Shown: positions 45,662-55,293, counted from the first letter of the stretch. The stretch is DNA of 64,000 nucleotides from Rubripirellula lacrimiformis (GCF_007741535.1 NZ_CP036525.1:5890001-5954000), one strand, 5' to 3'. Numbers and translations are program-made. Notes: generated from the letters alone by a model not told the origin.

Positions 45662-46786
45662 TTATCGCATTCCCAAGGCAGCCCCATAGAGGCTTCGTTT
45701 CGAAAGTTTAGGCACGGCAATCGCGGTCGGTTGCACGTCAAACGGTACCATGCCGACGTTGTTGCCGGCCACGCCGTTGGTTCCCACGGGAACCTGACTG
45801 GCCAATGCCCGATCGACGTTCAAAGCACTGTACTTTTTCATCAGCGATTCGATCTGCGGATCGTATTGGAATCCGCCACCGGGCAACTGTCGGCCCAGCG
45901 TATCAAAGCTGCCAACGGTGACTAGGGACTTGTCACGATCATGAAACTGATAGGCTTCGACACCCTTGCTGCGAAGCTGGGCACACATCTTTGCGGCCGA
46001 CTGTGCGTACTTGTCCATCCGGTTGGCACTCGGTTCGAACTTTGTGCTTTTCTTGCCCTCGATGGTTGCGACGCCTTGGAACGTTTTCACCACGACAGTG
46101 AACTTTCCATCGCAATCGAGCAACGAATGATTCAGCCCATCGTTCAACTGGTGAACAAAGGAATCCACCGTCGGCGATGCGAAATACTCTTCGGGCAGCA
46201 TCGGGTTCCGTGTCAGGAACGCGCCCGCCATCGGCCCCTTGGGGCTATTGCCGCGGGATCGTTTCCACTTGTTGGCCAATGCTTTGACGGTCGTCACCGG
46301 GGTCGATGCATCCGTTTCGGCGGCCATTTCGTTCGGGTCTTGCAGCACCTTTGGCTTGGCGGTTTTGATCCGCACCAAATCACGCTCGATGCCTGGGTGT
46401 TCGGCGCTGTCGTATTCACCCACCAAGACGGCGTAGGCTTCGTACTGGTACGAATTGGCGTAGCGAACCTTCCGCGAGGTTTGTTGGTCAAAAGCGACCG
46501 TGCCGGTGAAGTCAAATTTTTCGTTGTAGATGAAGGCCGGCAGCCCCAATTCAGTACGAATTTCCAGAGCCAACTTCTGAGCCCGGGCCTTGGAACCTTC
46601 CCCCACCAAGGTGGACGCCAAGATCAACCAAGGACCATCTTCCTCGGTCAGCTCGTACATCTTCGAAGCATCCGCTTCGACGTTATTGGTACGGCTGAAC
46701 ATACGAAGAAAGCTGGGTGGATCCGCAATGGCCGAACCGGCGACCGACAGAACCAGGGCAAGCGAAAGGAGCGATCGTTGATACAT
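45662..46786 (-). CDS. Secreted protein of unknown function
   Basis: 374 residues with a signal peptide (SLLSLALVLSVAGSAIA). The mature part has a DPPSFLRMFSRTNNV start, then LTEEDGPWLILASTLVGEGSKARAQKLALEIRT, which has the look of a SPOR-like domain used to bind denuded peptidoglycan or other repeats (GPWLILAST...A...A). The C-terminal half has FHDRDKSLVTVGSFDTLGRQLP, again SPOR-like. I cannot name a family with certainty. It ends two bases before rdgB and begins 117 bases after the third HtrA-like gene. Confidence 0.7.
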   Translation of the reverse strand: MYQRSLLSLALVLSVAGSAIADPPSFLRMFSRTNNVEADASKMYELTEEDGPWLILASTLVGEGSKARAQKLALEIRTELGLPAFIYNEKFDFTGTVAFDQQTSRKVRYANSYQYEAYAVLVGEYDSAEHPGIERDLVRIKTAKPKVLQDPNEMAAETDASTPVTTVKALANKWKRSRGNSPKGPMAGAFLTRNPMLPEEYFASPTVDSFVHQLNDGLNHSLLDCDGKFTVVVKTFQGVATIEGKKSTKFEPSANRMDKYAQSAAKMCAQLRSKGVEAYQFHDRDKSLVTVGSFDTLGRQLPGGGFQYDPQIESLMKKYSALNVDRALASQVPVGTNGVAGNNVGMVPFDVQPTAIAVPKLSKRSLYGAALGMR

Positions 46787-46903
46787 GGCGACTAATTTCC
46801 GTGCGACAGACGCGAGTGTTGTGGCCCGAAACCGCCGGGCACAATGTCGGCTTTAACAAAAATCGCCAAGATTCCGAAAGATCGGATCCCGAAGGATCAG
46901 AAC

Positions 46904-48925
46904 TTAGATTGCCTGCAATCGGCGAACCCACGCCAAAACGCCCGCCTGATCGACACCGCCGCCGCGAATGATCGGATAGCCCGCTTTTTCGATTGTTTGC
47001 GCCCAACCCGGCAGATCCGTGGGTTCGTCCACCGGCATCATCATCTGCAACGACGCCGACGGCTCGTTTTCACGCATCCGAACCGCGGGTGGACGCGTTT
47101 TCGCTGATATGGCGACCCCAAAGAAAACCTTGCTTTGCGAAATCGATGCCGCCAATGCCATCGAATCGGCTGCGGTCGCGTCGGCCCCCGATACAGCGCC
47201 GGCCGCACCGACGGCCACCGCTTTGGGATGGATCGGTGCCTTTTTCATCATCGCCGCGGCAAAGTTTGCGACAATTTCCAGTTCCTTGGGCTGCCATTTT
47301 CCCTGGTCTTCCGGCGCGATCGCACACACCACGACGCCCGATCTTTCGGCCGCAGCTTGCCACTTTTGGACAGCTCCGGCAGGTGTCCCTTCGCCCGGCC
47401 CCAACAACAAGATCATCAATCCCAGATCACGAACCGATTCCTGATCACCGCCTTCCTGATCACCACCTTCCTGGTCACCATCCTGAGAAAGACGCGGTGC
47501 CACGAAGTGCGCCACGTTGCCAGATTCGGGCAGCTTCATCTCGGCATCGATCCATCGATCGTCATTGGAATCCCAGCCTGCCGGTGACTGATTTCGCATT
47601 TTGCCCGCGATGCTTTCGGGAGTCACAGAAGCGTCCAGTGTTTCGTCACCTCGTCGAAAACGAATCGGGATCGCGGTGTCGGGAACCGCCGAAATCATTT
47701 GATGCCGAAGCGCATCGGTCGACGCGATTTCAGCATCACCGATCTGCAGAATCACGTCGTCCAATTCCAATACTTTTGCTGCAGGAGAACCCGGCAAAAT
47801 CCCGCTCACGACCACCGCGCTATCGGCGGTCTGATTGGCGACGATTCCCAGTCGTTGGGGCTGTAGCGGTGGAATGGTGTCCGCCAAAGTCACATCGAAG
47901 TTCATCGATTGGCCATCGCGATCGATGCCAATTTGGACCGTTTCCCCGGCATCAAAACTGCCCAGCACCTGACGAATCTGTTGGTGCCGTTGGACGCTGA
48001 TTTGGTTCACTGCCGTCACCCGGTCACCGGCACGAATCCCAGCGGCTTCGGCGGGCGATCGACTGCGAACGGCTGCGATTTCGGTGCCGGTATCGTTCAA
48101 ATCTTGGCTGGTGGAAACGATGCCCAGCAACCCTTTTTGGATGGTCTGTCCCGCTTTCAATCGATCCAGTTTCGCCGCGATCACTTCGGTTGGAATCGCG
48201 AACGCGATTCCCGAATCGTACCAATCGGTCGGGTTTTCGGCGCCACCCTCGGCCACGGCCGGGATGATGACTCCCAAGACATTGCCATACAGATCGATCA
48301 ACGCACCGCCGTACAGCGACGCGGAAACGCGTGCATCGGTCTGCAGTGCGATCCCGTCCAAACGACCTTGGGCGCTCAAGATCCCGGTGCTGACCATCGG
48401 CGAAACGTCGGCGCCGTACCGGCCGACCGCGATCGTGGTTTGTCCGACGGTTCCCGCCGCACCCGAATCCAGCTTGATCGCCGCTACCGGGGCCGAAGAC
48501 TTAAATTTCAACAACACCAAATCGCGGTGCTGGTCCTTGGCGACGACCTGCGCAGTTTCTCGCTGACCGTTGCCCAGCACCACCAGGATACTGGCGGCCG
48601 GTTTCATCGCGACGATCTGCGATGCGATGACATACACCTGGTCCCCATCGACGTCGACGATCACACCGGATGTCGGCGCGTCTTGTTCGACTTCGCCTTG
48701 GCCACCTTCGCTGGTGCCAACGATTTCGATCATCACGACCGAAGGCAACACGTGATCCGCAGCGGCGCGGACCGCGGTCGCCATCGCCTGTTGAAATTCG
48801 GGGTCTGCAGCCCGGACGGGCGAAAGGAGCATCACGCTGGCAAGCACACCGGCGGCCAGGCATCGTGTGACCGCAGCGCGATGGTGGATCAGCGCAGACG
48901 CCGTTGATTGTTCACAGATCATCAT
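46904..48925 (-). CDS. HtrA-like protein with degenerate triad and two PDZ domains
   Basis: 673 residues: signal peptide (AAGVLASVMLLSPVRA), a trypsin-like domain, PDZ domains around residues 270-360 (RSRSPAEAAGIRAGDRVTAVN) and 370-450 (VVSGILPGSPAAKVLELDDVI), and a C-terminal extension of about 200 residues. Compared with DegP, the His position reads VIASQIVA, the Asp is kept (HRDLVLLK), and the Ser position reads SLYGGAL, so His and Ser are lost. It is probably a non-catalytic binding protein. The start overlaps by four bases (ATGA) the stop of the preceding HtrA-like gene. A repeat-encoded Asp/Gln/Gly linker lies near residue 485. Function unknown. Confidence 0.85.
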   Translation of the reverse strand: MMICEQSTASALIHHRAAVTRCLAAGVLASVMLLSPVRAADPEFQQAMATAVRAAADHVLPSVVMIEIVGTSEGGQGEVEQDAPTSGVIVDVDGDQVYVIASQIVAMKPAASILVVLGNGQRETAQVVAKDQHRDLVLLKFKSSAPVAAIKLDSGAAGTVGQTTIAVGRYGADVSPMVSTGILSAQGRLDGIALQTDARVSASLYGGALIDLYGNVLGVIIPAVAEGGAENPTDWYDSGIAFAIPTEVIAAKLDRLKAGQTIQKGLLGIVSTSQDLNDTGTEIAAVRSRSPAEAAGIRAGDRVTAVNQISVQRHQQIRQVLGSFDAGETVQIGIDRDGQSMNFDVTLADTIPPLQPQRLGIVANQTADSAVVVSGILPGSPAAKVLELDDVILQIGDAEIASTDALRHQMISAVPDTAIPIRFRRGDETLDASVTPESIAGKMRNQSPAGWDSNDDRWIDAEMKLPESGNVAHFVAPRLSQDGDQEGGDQEGGDQESVRDLGLMILLLGPGEGTPAGAVQKWQAAAERSGVVVCAIAPEDQGKWQPKELEIVANFAAAMMKKAPIHPKAVAVGAAGAVSGADATAADSMALAASISQSKVFFGVAISAKTRPPAVRMRENEPSASLQMMMPVDEPTDLPGWAQTIEKAGYPIIRGGGVDQAGVLAWVRRLQAI
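47441..47485 (-). repeat. 15-bp tandem repeats in HtrA-like linker
   Basis: Three 15-base units (47441, 47456, 47471), starting CTGATCACC or CTGGTCACC, encode a DQEGG-type linker in the C-terminal extension. Confidence 0.8.
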
Positions 48926-49938
48926 GGACGCAGTACCAAGTTCAAGATTTCGCTGTCGCGTTGGATCGTCAAATTCACATCATCACGGCGGTCGACCGTC
49001 CGCAGCAGTTTACGAAAACTTCGTTGGCTTTCGACGCGTGTTCCGTTGGCCAATAACACCAAGTCATCCGGTCGCAGCCCCGCACTTTGGGCCGCCGATC
49101 CGGCGACAACTTCATCGACGTAGGCGGGCGTGGATTCGAGAACATCGGGGACCATGACCATTCCCAAACTGGTGAAGTCATGCGACCGGTCGCGTGCAAG
49201 CATCGGTGTCGTATCCACCGGCGCGGTCGTTTTCCGGCCCGCAATGATGTCGCCGATTGTGCCGCGAAGCGCCGCCGCAGGGACGGCGTAATTCAGCCAC
49301 ACCCCGGTCGCCGTATCGCGTAGTTCTTTGCCAAGCATGCCGATCAGGTTGCCGCGGGCATCCACCAGCGCACCACCGGCTGCACCGGGGTTATTGGCGA
49401 TCAGGTCCAGGATCAAAACGTTGCCGCGATAGGGCGTCTTGAAGGTACCGCGACGAGCGTCCAATTTCGTGATCGACGCCACACTTCCCTGCATCACGCT
49501 GGCGGGTTCGTTGCCAGTGGCGATATTGAACAGATTGCTGATCGCGATCACGGGATCCCCCCAGTTCGCCGACGATTCGGATTCGACAGCAAAGTAGGGC
49601 AGGTCGGACGCATCGATTTTCAGAACGGCCAATTCCAATGCTGGTTCGAAACCAACGATCGTGGACTCGAAACGTCGCCCGTCATCCAATTGGACGATCG
49701 GATCCACGTCCAGCACATAGCTCCACGCGGTCGCAATGTGCCCATCGGGGGACACCAAAAAACCGCTCTGGTATGCCTCTAGCCCTTTCATACCGCCGGC
49801 GCCGTAAATCTTGACGACGCGGCGTTGGGCGTCGCGCGTCCAACTGCTTAGCGTGCCTTGGCTGGCCGCAGACAAACTGCCCACAACCACCATCATCGCG
49901 ATCAATGACAAACGGCCCATCAACATTCGTCCGATCAT
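48922..49938 (-). CDS. HtrA-like protein lacking all three catalytic residues, one PDZ
   Basis: 338 residues from the ATG at 49938. Signal peptide (GRLSLIAMMVVVGSLSAAS), trypsin-like domain, then a PDZ domain (STPAYVDEVVAGSAAQSAGLRPDDLVLLANG). At the three catalytic places it has HIATAWSYV (His lost), PALELAVLK (Asp replaced by Glu) and GAAGGAL (Ser replaced by Ala). It cannot be an ordinary serine protease. The start overlaps the previous stop and the end overlaps the next start, each by four bases. It may modulate the active upstream HtrA or hold its substrates. Confidence 0.85.
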   Translation of the reverse strand: MIGRMLMGRLSLIAMMVVVGSLSAASQGTLSSWTRDAQRRVVKIYGAGGMKGLEAYQSGFLVSPDGHIATAWSYVLDVDPIVQLDDGRRFESTIVGFEPALELAVLKIDASDLPYFAVESESSANWGDPVIAISNLFNIATGNEPASVMQGSVASITKLDARRGTFKTPYRGNVLILDLIANNPGAAGGALVDARGNLIGMLGKELRDTATGVWLNYAVPAAALRGTIGDIIAGRKTTAPVDTTPMLARDRSHDFTSLGMVMVPDVLESTPAYVDEVVAGSAAQSAGLRPDDLVLLANGTRVESQRSFRKLLRTVDRRDDVNLTIQRDSEILNLVLRP

Positions 49939-51785
49939 GGTTGTTCCTTTGGCTGGGCGTTGGCGTCCGATGACGGAACCGATTTCCATGAACTGACTTT
50001 CACTCGCAATACCGACTCGGTCCCATAGCGCAGGTCCAGGACAGACGGCATCGCAGCCGGATCCGAATCATCGCGAACCACCCACAGTTCGGCCGGATCC
50101 TGATCGCGATCCGCGAACACTTCCACCGCTTCGACGACTTGAGTTTCTGGATGATTGAGCCACCGCAGTTCTAGTTCACCATCGATCCCAACAACGCAAT
50201 CACGCAGGGGCCGCTGTCCGCCAAGCGGCATCGTGCCCCAGTAATAGGTGTCGCCAAACTTGCCGGGGCCAACCGCGATCATCCGTCGCCAACCATCCAA
50301 AGCTGGCAGGATTCCGGCGATCGATCGAATCGAGACGCCATCGTAGAGTTCGGATTTGGACGCAACCTGCATCGTTTGGTCACCCACGATCAGCGCCATT
50401 TTGTCGGCCGAAACATGAATTCGCACGGGCTTCGGATCGGCTTCGTCGGTTTCCCCTTCGATCACCCACGCGTCGGGTTCACCGTTGGTGGATTTCGATT
50501 CTGGTCGTTCCGAATCGCTGTCTTCGGCCAACGGAAACTGGCGACGCAGCGATTCGATGAATCGATTCTGTTGCACTTCGTTGAAATGATAATTGGCGTA
50601 GCCTTTGCGTTGTGTCAAACGCCGTTTGACCGAATCGGGAATGGCATCGGCTGTGCCACCATGCGGATCCGATTCTTCGCCATGCTCGGATTCGTCTTCG
50701 TCACCTTCGGCTGGTTTGGGTTTCTGGCGGGGCGGCGGAGGCGGCAGTGCGCCAGCCATCTTTTCCAGCAGTTCGTCCTGGGCATGGACGCTGGCCAGAC
50801 GCACCAGGGTGTCATGGTTGGTACCTTGGGATCGGTACTTGATCCCGACGCGCCAACCCGCGGGAAAAGTCGCCAACACGTTTTGGACGTCGTTGGCGGT
50901 TTGGACCAACCGGCCGTCGATTTCTAAAATCTCGGCGTCGTATCGCAAACCGCGGCGATACGCGTCACTGGATTCCAAGATATTGGTCACACGGACTCCG
51001 CCGTCGGGATCCGTCGCGACGGTGGCCCCCAGCGTTGCGTGGTCGACGATTCGACCGCTGTGCAAAACGCCCAAGAAATTCTTTGCTTGGTTGATTGAAA
51101 TCGCGTAGCCAACACCAACGTTCACTCGCCCTCGTTTTTCGAACGAACATCGCCCAACGATCCCGATCAATTTGCCCTCGGCATCGTAGATCGGTCCGCC
51201 CGAATTGCCCGGGTTGATCGACGCATCGGTTTGCAAACAGTCGCCGTATTCCAGCAGCGTACCGGATGGATACTGGTAACGACCGACGCCGCTAAGGATG
51301 CCATAGGTGACGGTGGGTTGAAGGTTGGTCGCCAACAAAAATGGATTGCCGATCACCATGCACCAATCGCCCGGCTGGGCCGACCGACTGCTGCCCATCG
51401 TCGCGGCTGGAAAATCAGTTCGGACTTCGCCATCCAACCCCAACAATTGAATCATCGCCAAATCGCCGACCGGATCGATGCCCACGATCACAGCGTCATA
51501 GACATTCCCGTCGCTCAGCCCGCATCGCATGAACGACCCGGCCGGACTGGTGACGTGAAAATTGGTCAGTGCGAATCCATCGGGCGAAATCAGCATGCCG
51601 CTGCCGCCACCACCGCCACCGGGGACGAACACGCTGACCGCCGACGGCATAGCGCGATCGATCGCGTCCATCCGTTGCTGTTCCGCTTCCGCCAAGACGG
51701 GCGAGATCGACAATGGACCATCGGCCGCCGCGGCGCCAACCATGCAGCACGCCGTGACCAGCGTCCACCAAAAACGATCATTCAA
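49935..51785 (-). CDS. HtrA-like serine protease, intact triad, PDZ and C-terminal extension
   Basis: 616 residues from a TTG at 51785 with GAGGAAA upstream; earlier in-frame codons are not supported. Signal peptide (RFWWTLVTACCMVGAAAADG), protease domain with ALTNFHVTSP (His), VGDLAMIQL (Asp) and INPGNSGGPIYD (Ser), then a PDZ domain (NILESSDAYRRGLRYDAEILEIDGRLV), a Pro/Glu-rich linker and about 230 residues of unknown fold with GKFGDTYYWGTMPLGGQRPLRDCVVGIDGEL. It acts in the periplasm-like space. It is the first of three coupled HtrA-like genes. It is the only one of the three with a complete triad. Confidence 0.88.
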   Translation of the reverse strand: MNDRFWWTLVTACCMVGAAAADGPLSISPVLAEAEQQRMDAIDRAMPSAVSVFVPGGGGGGSGMLISPDGFALTNFHVTSPAGSFMRCGLSDGNVYDAVIVGIDPVGDLAMIQLLGLDGEVRTDFPAATMGSSRSAQPGDWCMVIGNPFLLATNLQPTVTYGILSGVGRYQYPSGTLLEYGDCLQTDASINPGNSGGPIYDAEGKLIGIVGRCSFEKRGRVNVGVGYAISINQAKNFLGVLHSGRIVDHATLGATVATDPDGGVRVTNILESSDAYRRGLRYDAEILEIDGRLVQTANDVQNVLATFPAGWRVGIKYRSQGTNHDTLVRLASVHAQDELLEKMAGALPPPPPRQKPKPAEGDEDESEHGEESDPHGGTADAIPDSVKRRLTQRKGYANYHFNEVQQNRFIESLRRQFPLAEDSDSERPESKSTNGEPDAWVIEGETDEADPKPVRIHVSADKMALIVGDQTMQVASKSELYDGVSIRSIAGILPALDGWRRMIAVGPGKFGDTYYWGTMPLGGQRPLRDCVVGIDGELELRWLNHPETQVVEAVEVFADRDQDPAELWVVRDDSDPAAMPSVLDLRYGTESVLRVKVSSWKSVPSSDANAQPKEQP

Positions 51786-51987
51786 AACCAATTTCCTCGT
51801 GTCCCGAATTTTTCGGATGAACTGAAAACCAACTCGACCTGATGCCAACTGCCCTCGGCCCCAGTTTACCGTAGACAAGAACGTTTACGGCAGAGAAGAA
51901 CGTTGGTTCCAACAGAAAACAACGTTGGCTGCAGGAAAACCCGGCGTGTGACCGACCGGGCGATGCACACGTCGCCATGCCAAACAT

Positions 51988-53202
51988 CTACTTCAATAAT
52001 CGGGGACGGATGATCTGAACACGGTCGCCCAGATTGCCATCGTCGCCACTGTCGACTTGGATCATCAAACGCCTGGTTTCGCCCAGATCCAATTCGAATC
52101 CACGCGGCTGCGAGTCCGGCAACGCTTCTTCCCAGACCGTCTTACCATCCATCAAGATGCGGACCGTCACGGCTCCCACGGCGGCAACATCGGTGGATCG
52201 ACGGACCGCGCCGCTGAACTTTTCGAACCCGCTAGCGACACGGTATTCGACACGACCGCCGCCATCGATTTGCAAGTCCGAATCGCCGCTGGTCGTCGGA
52301 CCAAAGAATGCCATCGTCAGGTCGCTGCTGACTTTTGATGGAAAGAACGTTGCCATCGAAGCGCCGGCGGGTTTCTCGGTGGCCAGCAAGGTGATCCCGC
52401 TGCTGAATCGCATCGATTCCATTTGATCCAGGGGCAATTCGTGTTCGATTCCCGATGACAATTTCATCCGAATCGCTTCGCCCGGCATGCTGGGTTGCAG
52501 GGATGCGACGGCCCACACCGATCCGTAAACATCCGTGATGCGAATCTGTGCATCGTCAGCCACTTCGTTGCTGCCGCCAAAGATGACGCCTTCTAGCCGC
52601 TCGATGGGGGCGGCGACGGAATCACCATCCAGAGTGAAATTGACTTTGCTGTCCGCGATACCTTCGACGATTCCCGAAACCGGGTCCAGTTTGTCGCCCG
52701 GTCGCCGGATCACCATCACGTCGCCACGAGTTTCTTTCTGTACCAGCCCCAACCACTGGGCATCGGTGGTGGCTGCGGCGGCGCGAAAGCGAATCGATTT
52801 GACCTGACGGACGGGGACGCGGATCGTACGTTGCCGGCTAGGTTCGACGTCCAGCCCGGCGTCCGACAAAGAGACATCCTGGGCCGCCACCCGCGATCCA
52901 TCCAACAAAGTGACCTGATACCTCGGTCTGGTTTGCTCTTCGGTTTCGGCGGGCACGACCGACTGCAGATCCAGGAACGGAATCTCGCGATCCACCCCTT
53001 CGATGTCGATCGTCAACGATTGATCTTTGATCGCCCGCAGATCCCCCGACAAACGATCGCCTGAACTGGTCGTCACATCGATCGGCAGAACACTGACCAG
53101 GATCGCTAGCACGATTTGCCATCCAAACGACGTATTCCACGCGATGGCCGCGCAACCGGGGACAGCCGCTGCGGCCGAAAAGATTCCTATCATCGCGATC
53201 AA
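51988..53202 (-). CDS. Secreted NPCBM/NEW2 domain protein
   Basis: 404 residues beginning at TTG (53202) with GGGAGAG upstream. A hydrophobic signal (WQIVLAILVSVLPIDV) leads to small beta domains (GDRLSGDLRAIKDQSLTIDIEGVDREIPF; a repeat near GVIFGGSN) and a C-terminal NPCBM domain (VEYRVASGFEKFSGAVRRSTD, GAVTVRILMDGKTVWEE), a carbohydrate-binding-associated fold. The protein probably binds glycans or peptides at the envelope. It lies 202 bases upstream of the HtrA-like set on the same strand and may be in the same operon. Confidence 0.85.
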   Translation of the reverse strand: MIAMIGIFSAAAAVPGCAAIAWNTSFGWQIVLAILVSVLPIDVTTSSGDRLSGDLRAIKDQSLTIDIEGVDREIPFLDLQSVVPAETEEQTRPRYQVTLLDGSRVAAQDVSLSDAGLDVEPSRQRTIRVPVRQVKSIRFRAAAATTDAQWLGLVQKETRGDVMVIRRPGDKLDPVSGIVEGIADSKVNFTLDGDSVAAPIERLEGVIFGGSNEVADDAQIRITDVYGSVWAVASLQPSMPGEAIRMKLSSGIEHELPLDQMESMRFSSGITLLATEKPAGASMATFFPSKVSSDLTMAFFGPTTSGDSDLQIDGGGRVEYRVASGFEKFSGAVRRSTDVAAVGAVTVRILMDGKTVWEEALPDSQPRGFELDLGETRRLMIQVDSGDDGNLGDRVQIIRPRLLK

Positions 53203-53394
53203 TGCCAGCTCTCCCTACGGATCAAAGAATGACGGACCACCACGGGGTCGACCGTCGCCGCTGCATTCTAAGCCATTTTTTGATTTGCCGTAGCTTTGCT
53301 GGCCAATCCGGATGACCAATCGCTGGATCGGCCCCCGTTTGGCGATCGCCCGTCGCCCGCTCGCCTGATTCCGGTTGCCAGCTAGAATGTGCCC

Positions 53395-54003
53395 ATGACG
53401 CTTACCAGCCACGCCATTGTATTGCTGGCCAAGTTGTTCAGTGGGTTTACGGTCCGTTGGGTCGACTGCCAGCCGGACACTTGCCAGCGAATCTATTTCG
53501 CCAACCACACCAGCCACCTAGACGCTGTCGTGTTGTGGTCGGCGCTGCCACGTGAACTTCGCGCGGTCACGCGGCCGGTTGCGGCCAAAGACTATTGGTC
53601 CACCGGCTGGTTCAAACCGCATCTGGCCCGCAGTTTCAATGCATTGCTGGTCGATCGCAAAGAGATCAAGGTTCACAAGAGCCCGATCGACATCATGTTG
53701 AAACAGATGGGCGATGTCTATTCGCTGATCATGTTCCCCGAGGGCGGTCGTTCGTCGGGCGAAGCCGACATGACGGATTTCAAAAGTGGCCTGTTCTACA
53801 TGGCCAAAAAGCGGCCTGATTTGGAATTGGTGCCCGTCTATATCGACAATGTGAACCGGATTCTGCCGCGTGGCGAGGTTTTGCCCGTGCCGCTGCTGAG
53901 CTGCATCACGATTGGCCCCCCCATTTTCTTGGAAACCGGGGAACCGAAACACGATTTTCTGAGGCGGGCCCGGGCATCCGTCCAGCGGCTAAAAGATCTG
54001 TAG
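53395..54003 (+). CDS. 1-acyl-glycerol-3-phosphate acyltransferase family (PlsC-like)
   Basis: 202 residues. The catalytic NHTSHLD (HxxxxD motif) and FPEGGRSSGE are present; an N-terminal hydrophobic segment (HAIVLLAKLFSGFTV) may touch the membrane. It would add an acyl chain to lysophosphatidic acid or a similar acceptor. The ATG at 53395 is chosen; a GTG two codons upstream is also possible. Divergent from the NPCBM gene. The downstream membrane gene follows on the same strand. Confidence 0.9.
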   Translation: MTLTSHAIVLLAKLFSGFTVRWVDCQPDTCQRIYFANHTSHLDAVVLWSALPRELRAVTRPVAAKDYWSTGWFKPHLARSFNALLVDRKEIKVHKSPIDIMLKQMGDVYSLIMFPEGGRSSGEADMTDFKSGLFYMAKKRPDLELVPVYIDNVNRILPRGEVLPVPLLSCITIGPPIFLETGEPKHDFLRRARASVQRLKDL

Positions 54004-54165
54004 CAGCGAAAAATCGGCAACCGATCCGGTTCGCAGTCGGGGAAAGTGAACGGGAAAACGCAGCGATCAGAACCTTCCCTCCACTCGTCTCGTAGAAAAA
54101 CGCCGCGTGCGTTCTCATTTCGGCCAAGCTGCGTCTACCAGACCTACTGTTTCCCCATCGCTGCC

Positions 54166-55293
54166 ATGCCTGTCGACCGTGTCCCGTTGCTTGCCAGGCG
54201 TCTGGACCTCGTCCATCGCGATGCTGTTCCGTCGTGGGCAGTCCCGATCGGGGCCGTGGGCCAAACGCAAGTCAATTTGTCGTACGGTGTGTTCGTCGCC
54301 AGCAGCATCGTTTTGACAGCCGTGTTGATCGCCCAGGGCCAACCGGGCAACGCCGATCTGCCTCGCGCCGCGATGATCGGATCAGCGTTTTGGGTCGCAG
54401 GCTGGATCGCACAACTGCTTTGCCATACGTCTCTGGCATGGTGGATGGGGTTATCGGTTCCCTCGATCACGCTGGGTTTGGCGGGCGTGGAATCGGCCCC
54501 ACGCCGCTGGCCCGCCATGCAGACGCTTGTGATCACCGCCGGAACGATCGCGTCGCTAGTCGTGATGTCGGCGGCATTTCGATGGATCGGTGGCGGTTTT
54601 CAAATGCCGTCGCTGTCCCCGGTTTCCACTCCCCCGGTCGAAATCGCCCATGGCATGGGCACGCTGCCGTCCCTGGGGATGAAATCGGCAGACGCATTGT
54701 GGCGATCGGCTGCATGGCTGTGCGGGCTGCAAGTGATTTGGCAGCTGATCCCTTTGCCACGAAGCTTGGGACGCCAAAGTGTTGCCGCCCTGTTGGCGAT
54801 TTCTTCGCCGCGGTTGGAATTGGAAACGCGAATCCGATTGCTACGACAACTCTTGATCGTGTTCGCGATGCTGACCCTGGGCTTGGCGATGTGGGTGCTG
54901 TCGGGTGAATCCGGTCAACAGTTTCCAAGGTGGCCATTGCTGTTCGGCATCAGCGTGTTGTTATGGCTTTCGTCCCATCGGCCGGACGTCCGCATGCTGT
55001 TGGTGGGCATGACGACACCCCATGCGGGGGCAACGACCGGCAGCCACGACGACGGGCCGCAACCGGTGGGGGTGGTGAAACGATATCGTCAGCGATCCCA
55101 AGACCGCAAACGAATCGAGCGGTTGAAAGCGGTGATGGACAACGAACGCACCGAAGCCATCGATGCGGCGCGATTGGACGAGGTTTTGGAACGCCTGCAT
55201 GACGGCGGCCAAGCATCGCTTAGCGACGAGGACCGTGCGATCCTGGCGCGGGTCAGCCAGCAGCTTCGCAAAAATCGGCTCAACCCCTCTTAA
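54166..55293 (+). CDS. Membrane protein resembling a degenerate M50 (site-2) protease
   Basis: About 375 residues from the ATG at 54166 (a GTG at 54046 is an alternative). Several hydrophobic helices. In place of the M50 motif HELGHA it reads LLCHTSLAWWMGLSVPSITLGLAG, keeping one His and the following G-x-P/T-L-x-G pattern; in place of the NxxPxPPLDGGR motif it reads QLIPLPRSLGRQS, without the Asp. The C-terminal tail RLDEVLERLHDGGQASLSDEDRAIL matches the short domain found behind planctomycete rhomboid and M50 proteins. It is probably a pseudo-protease. Assignment is by pattern only and could be wrong. Confidence 0.6.
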   Translation: MPVDRVPLLARRLDLVHRDAVPSWAVPIGAVGQTQVNLSYGVFVASSIVLTAVLIAQGQPGNADLPRAAMIGSAFWVAGWIAQLLCHTSLAWWMGLSVPSITLGLAGVESAPRRWPAMQTLVITAGTIASLVVMSAAFRWIGGGFQMPSLSPVSTPPVEIAHGMGTLPSLGMKSADALWRSAAWLCGLQVIWQLIPLPRSLGRQSVAALLAISSPRLELETRIRLLRQLLIVFAMLTLGLAMWVLSGESGQQFPRWPLLFGISVLLWLSSHRPDVRMLLVGMTTPHAGATTGSHDDGPQPVGVVKRYRQRSQDRKRIERLKAVMDNERTEAIDAARLDEVLERLHDGGQASLSDEDRAILARVSQQLRKNRLNPS

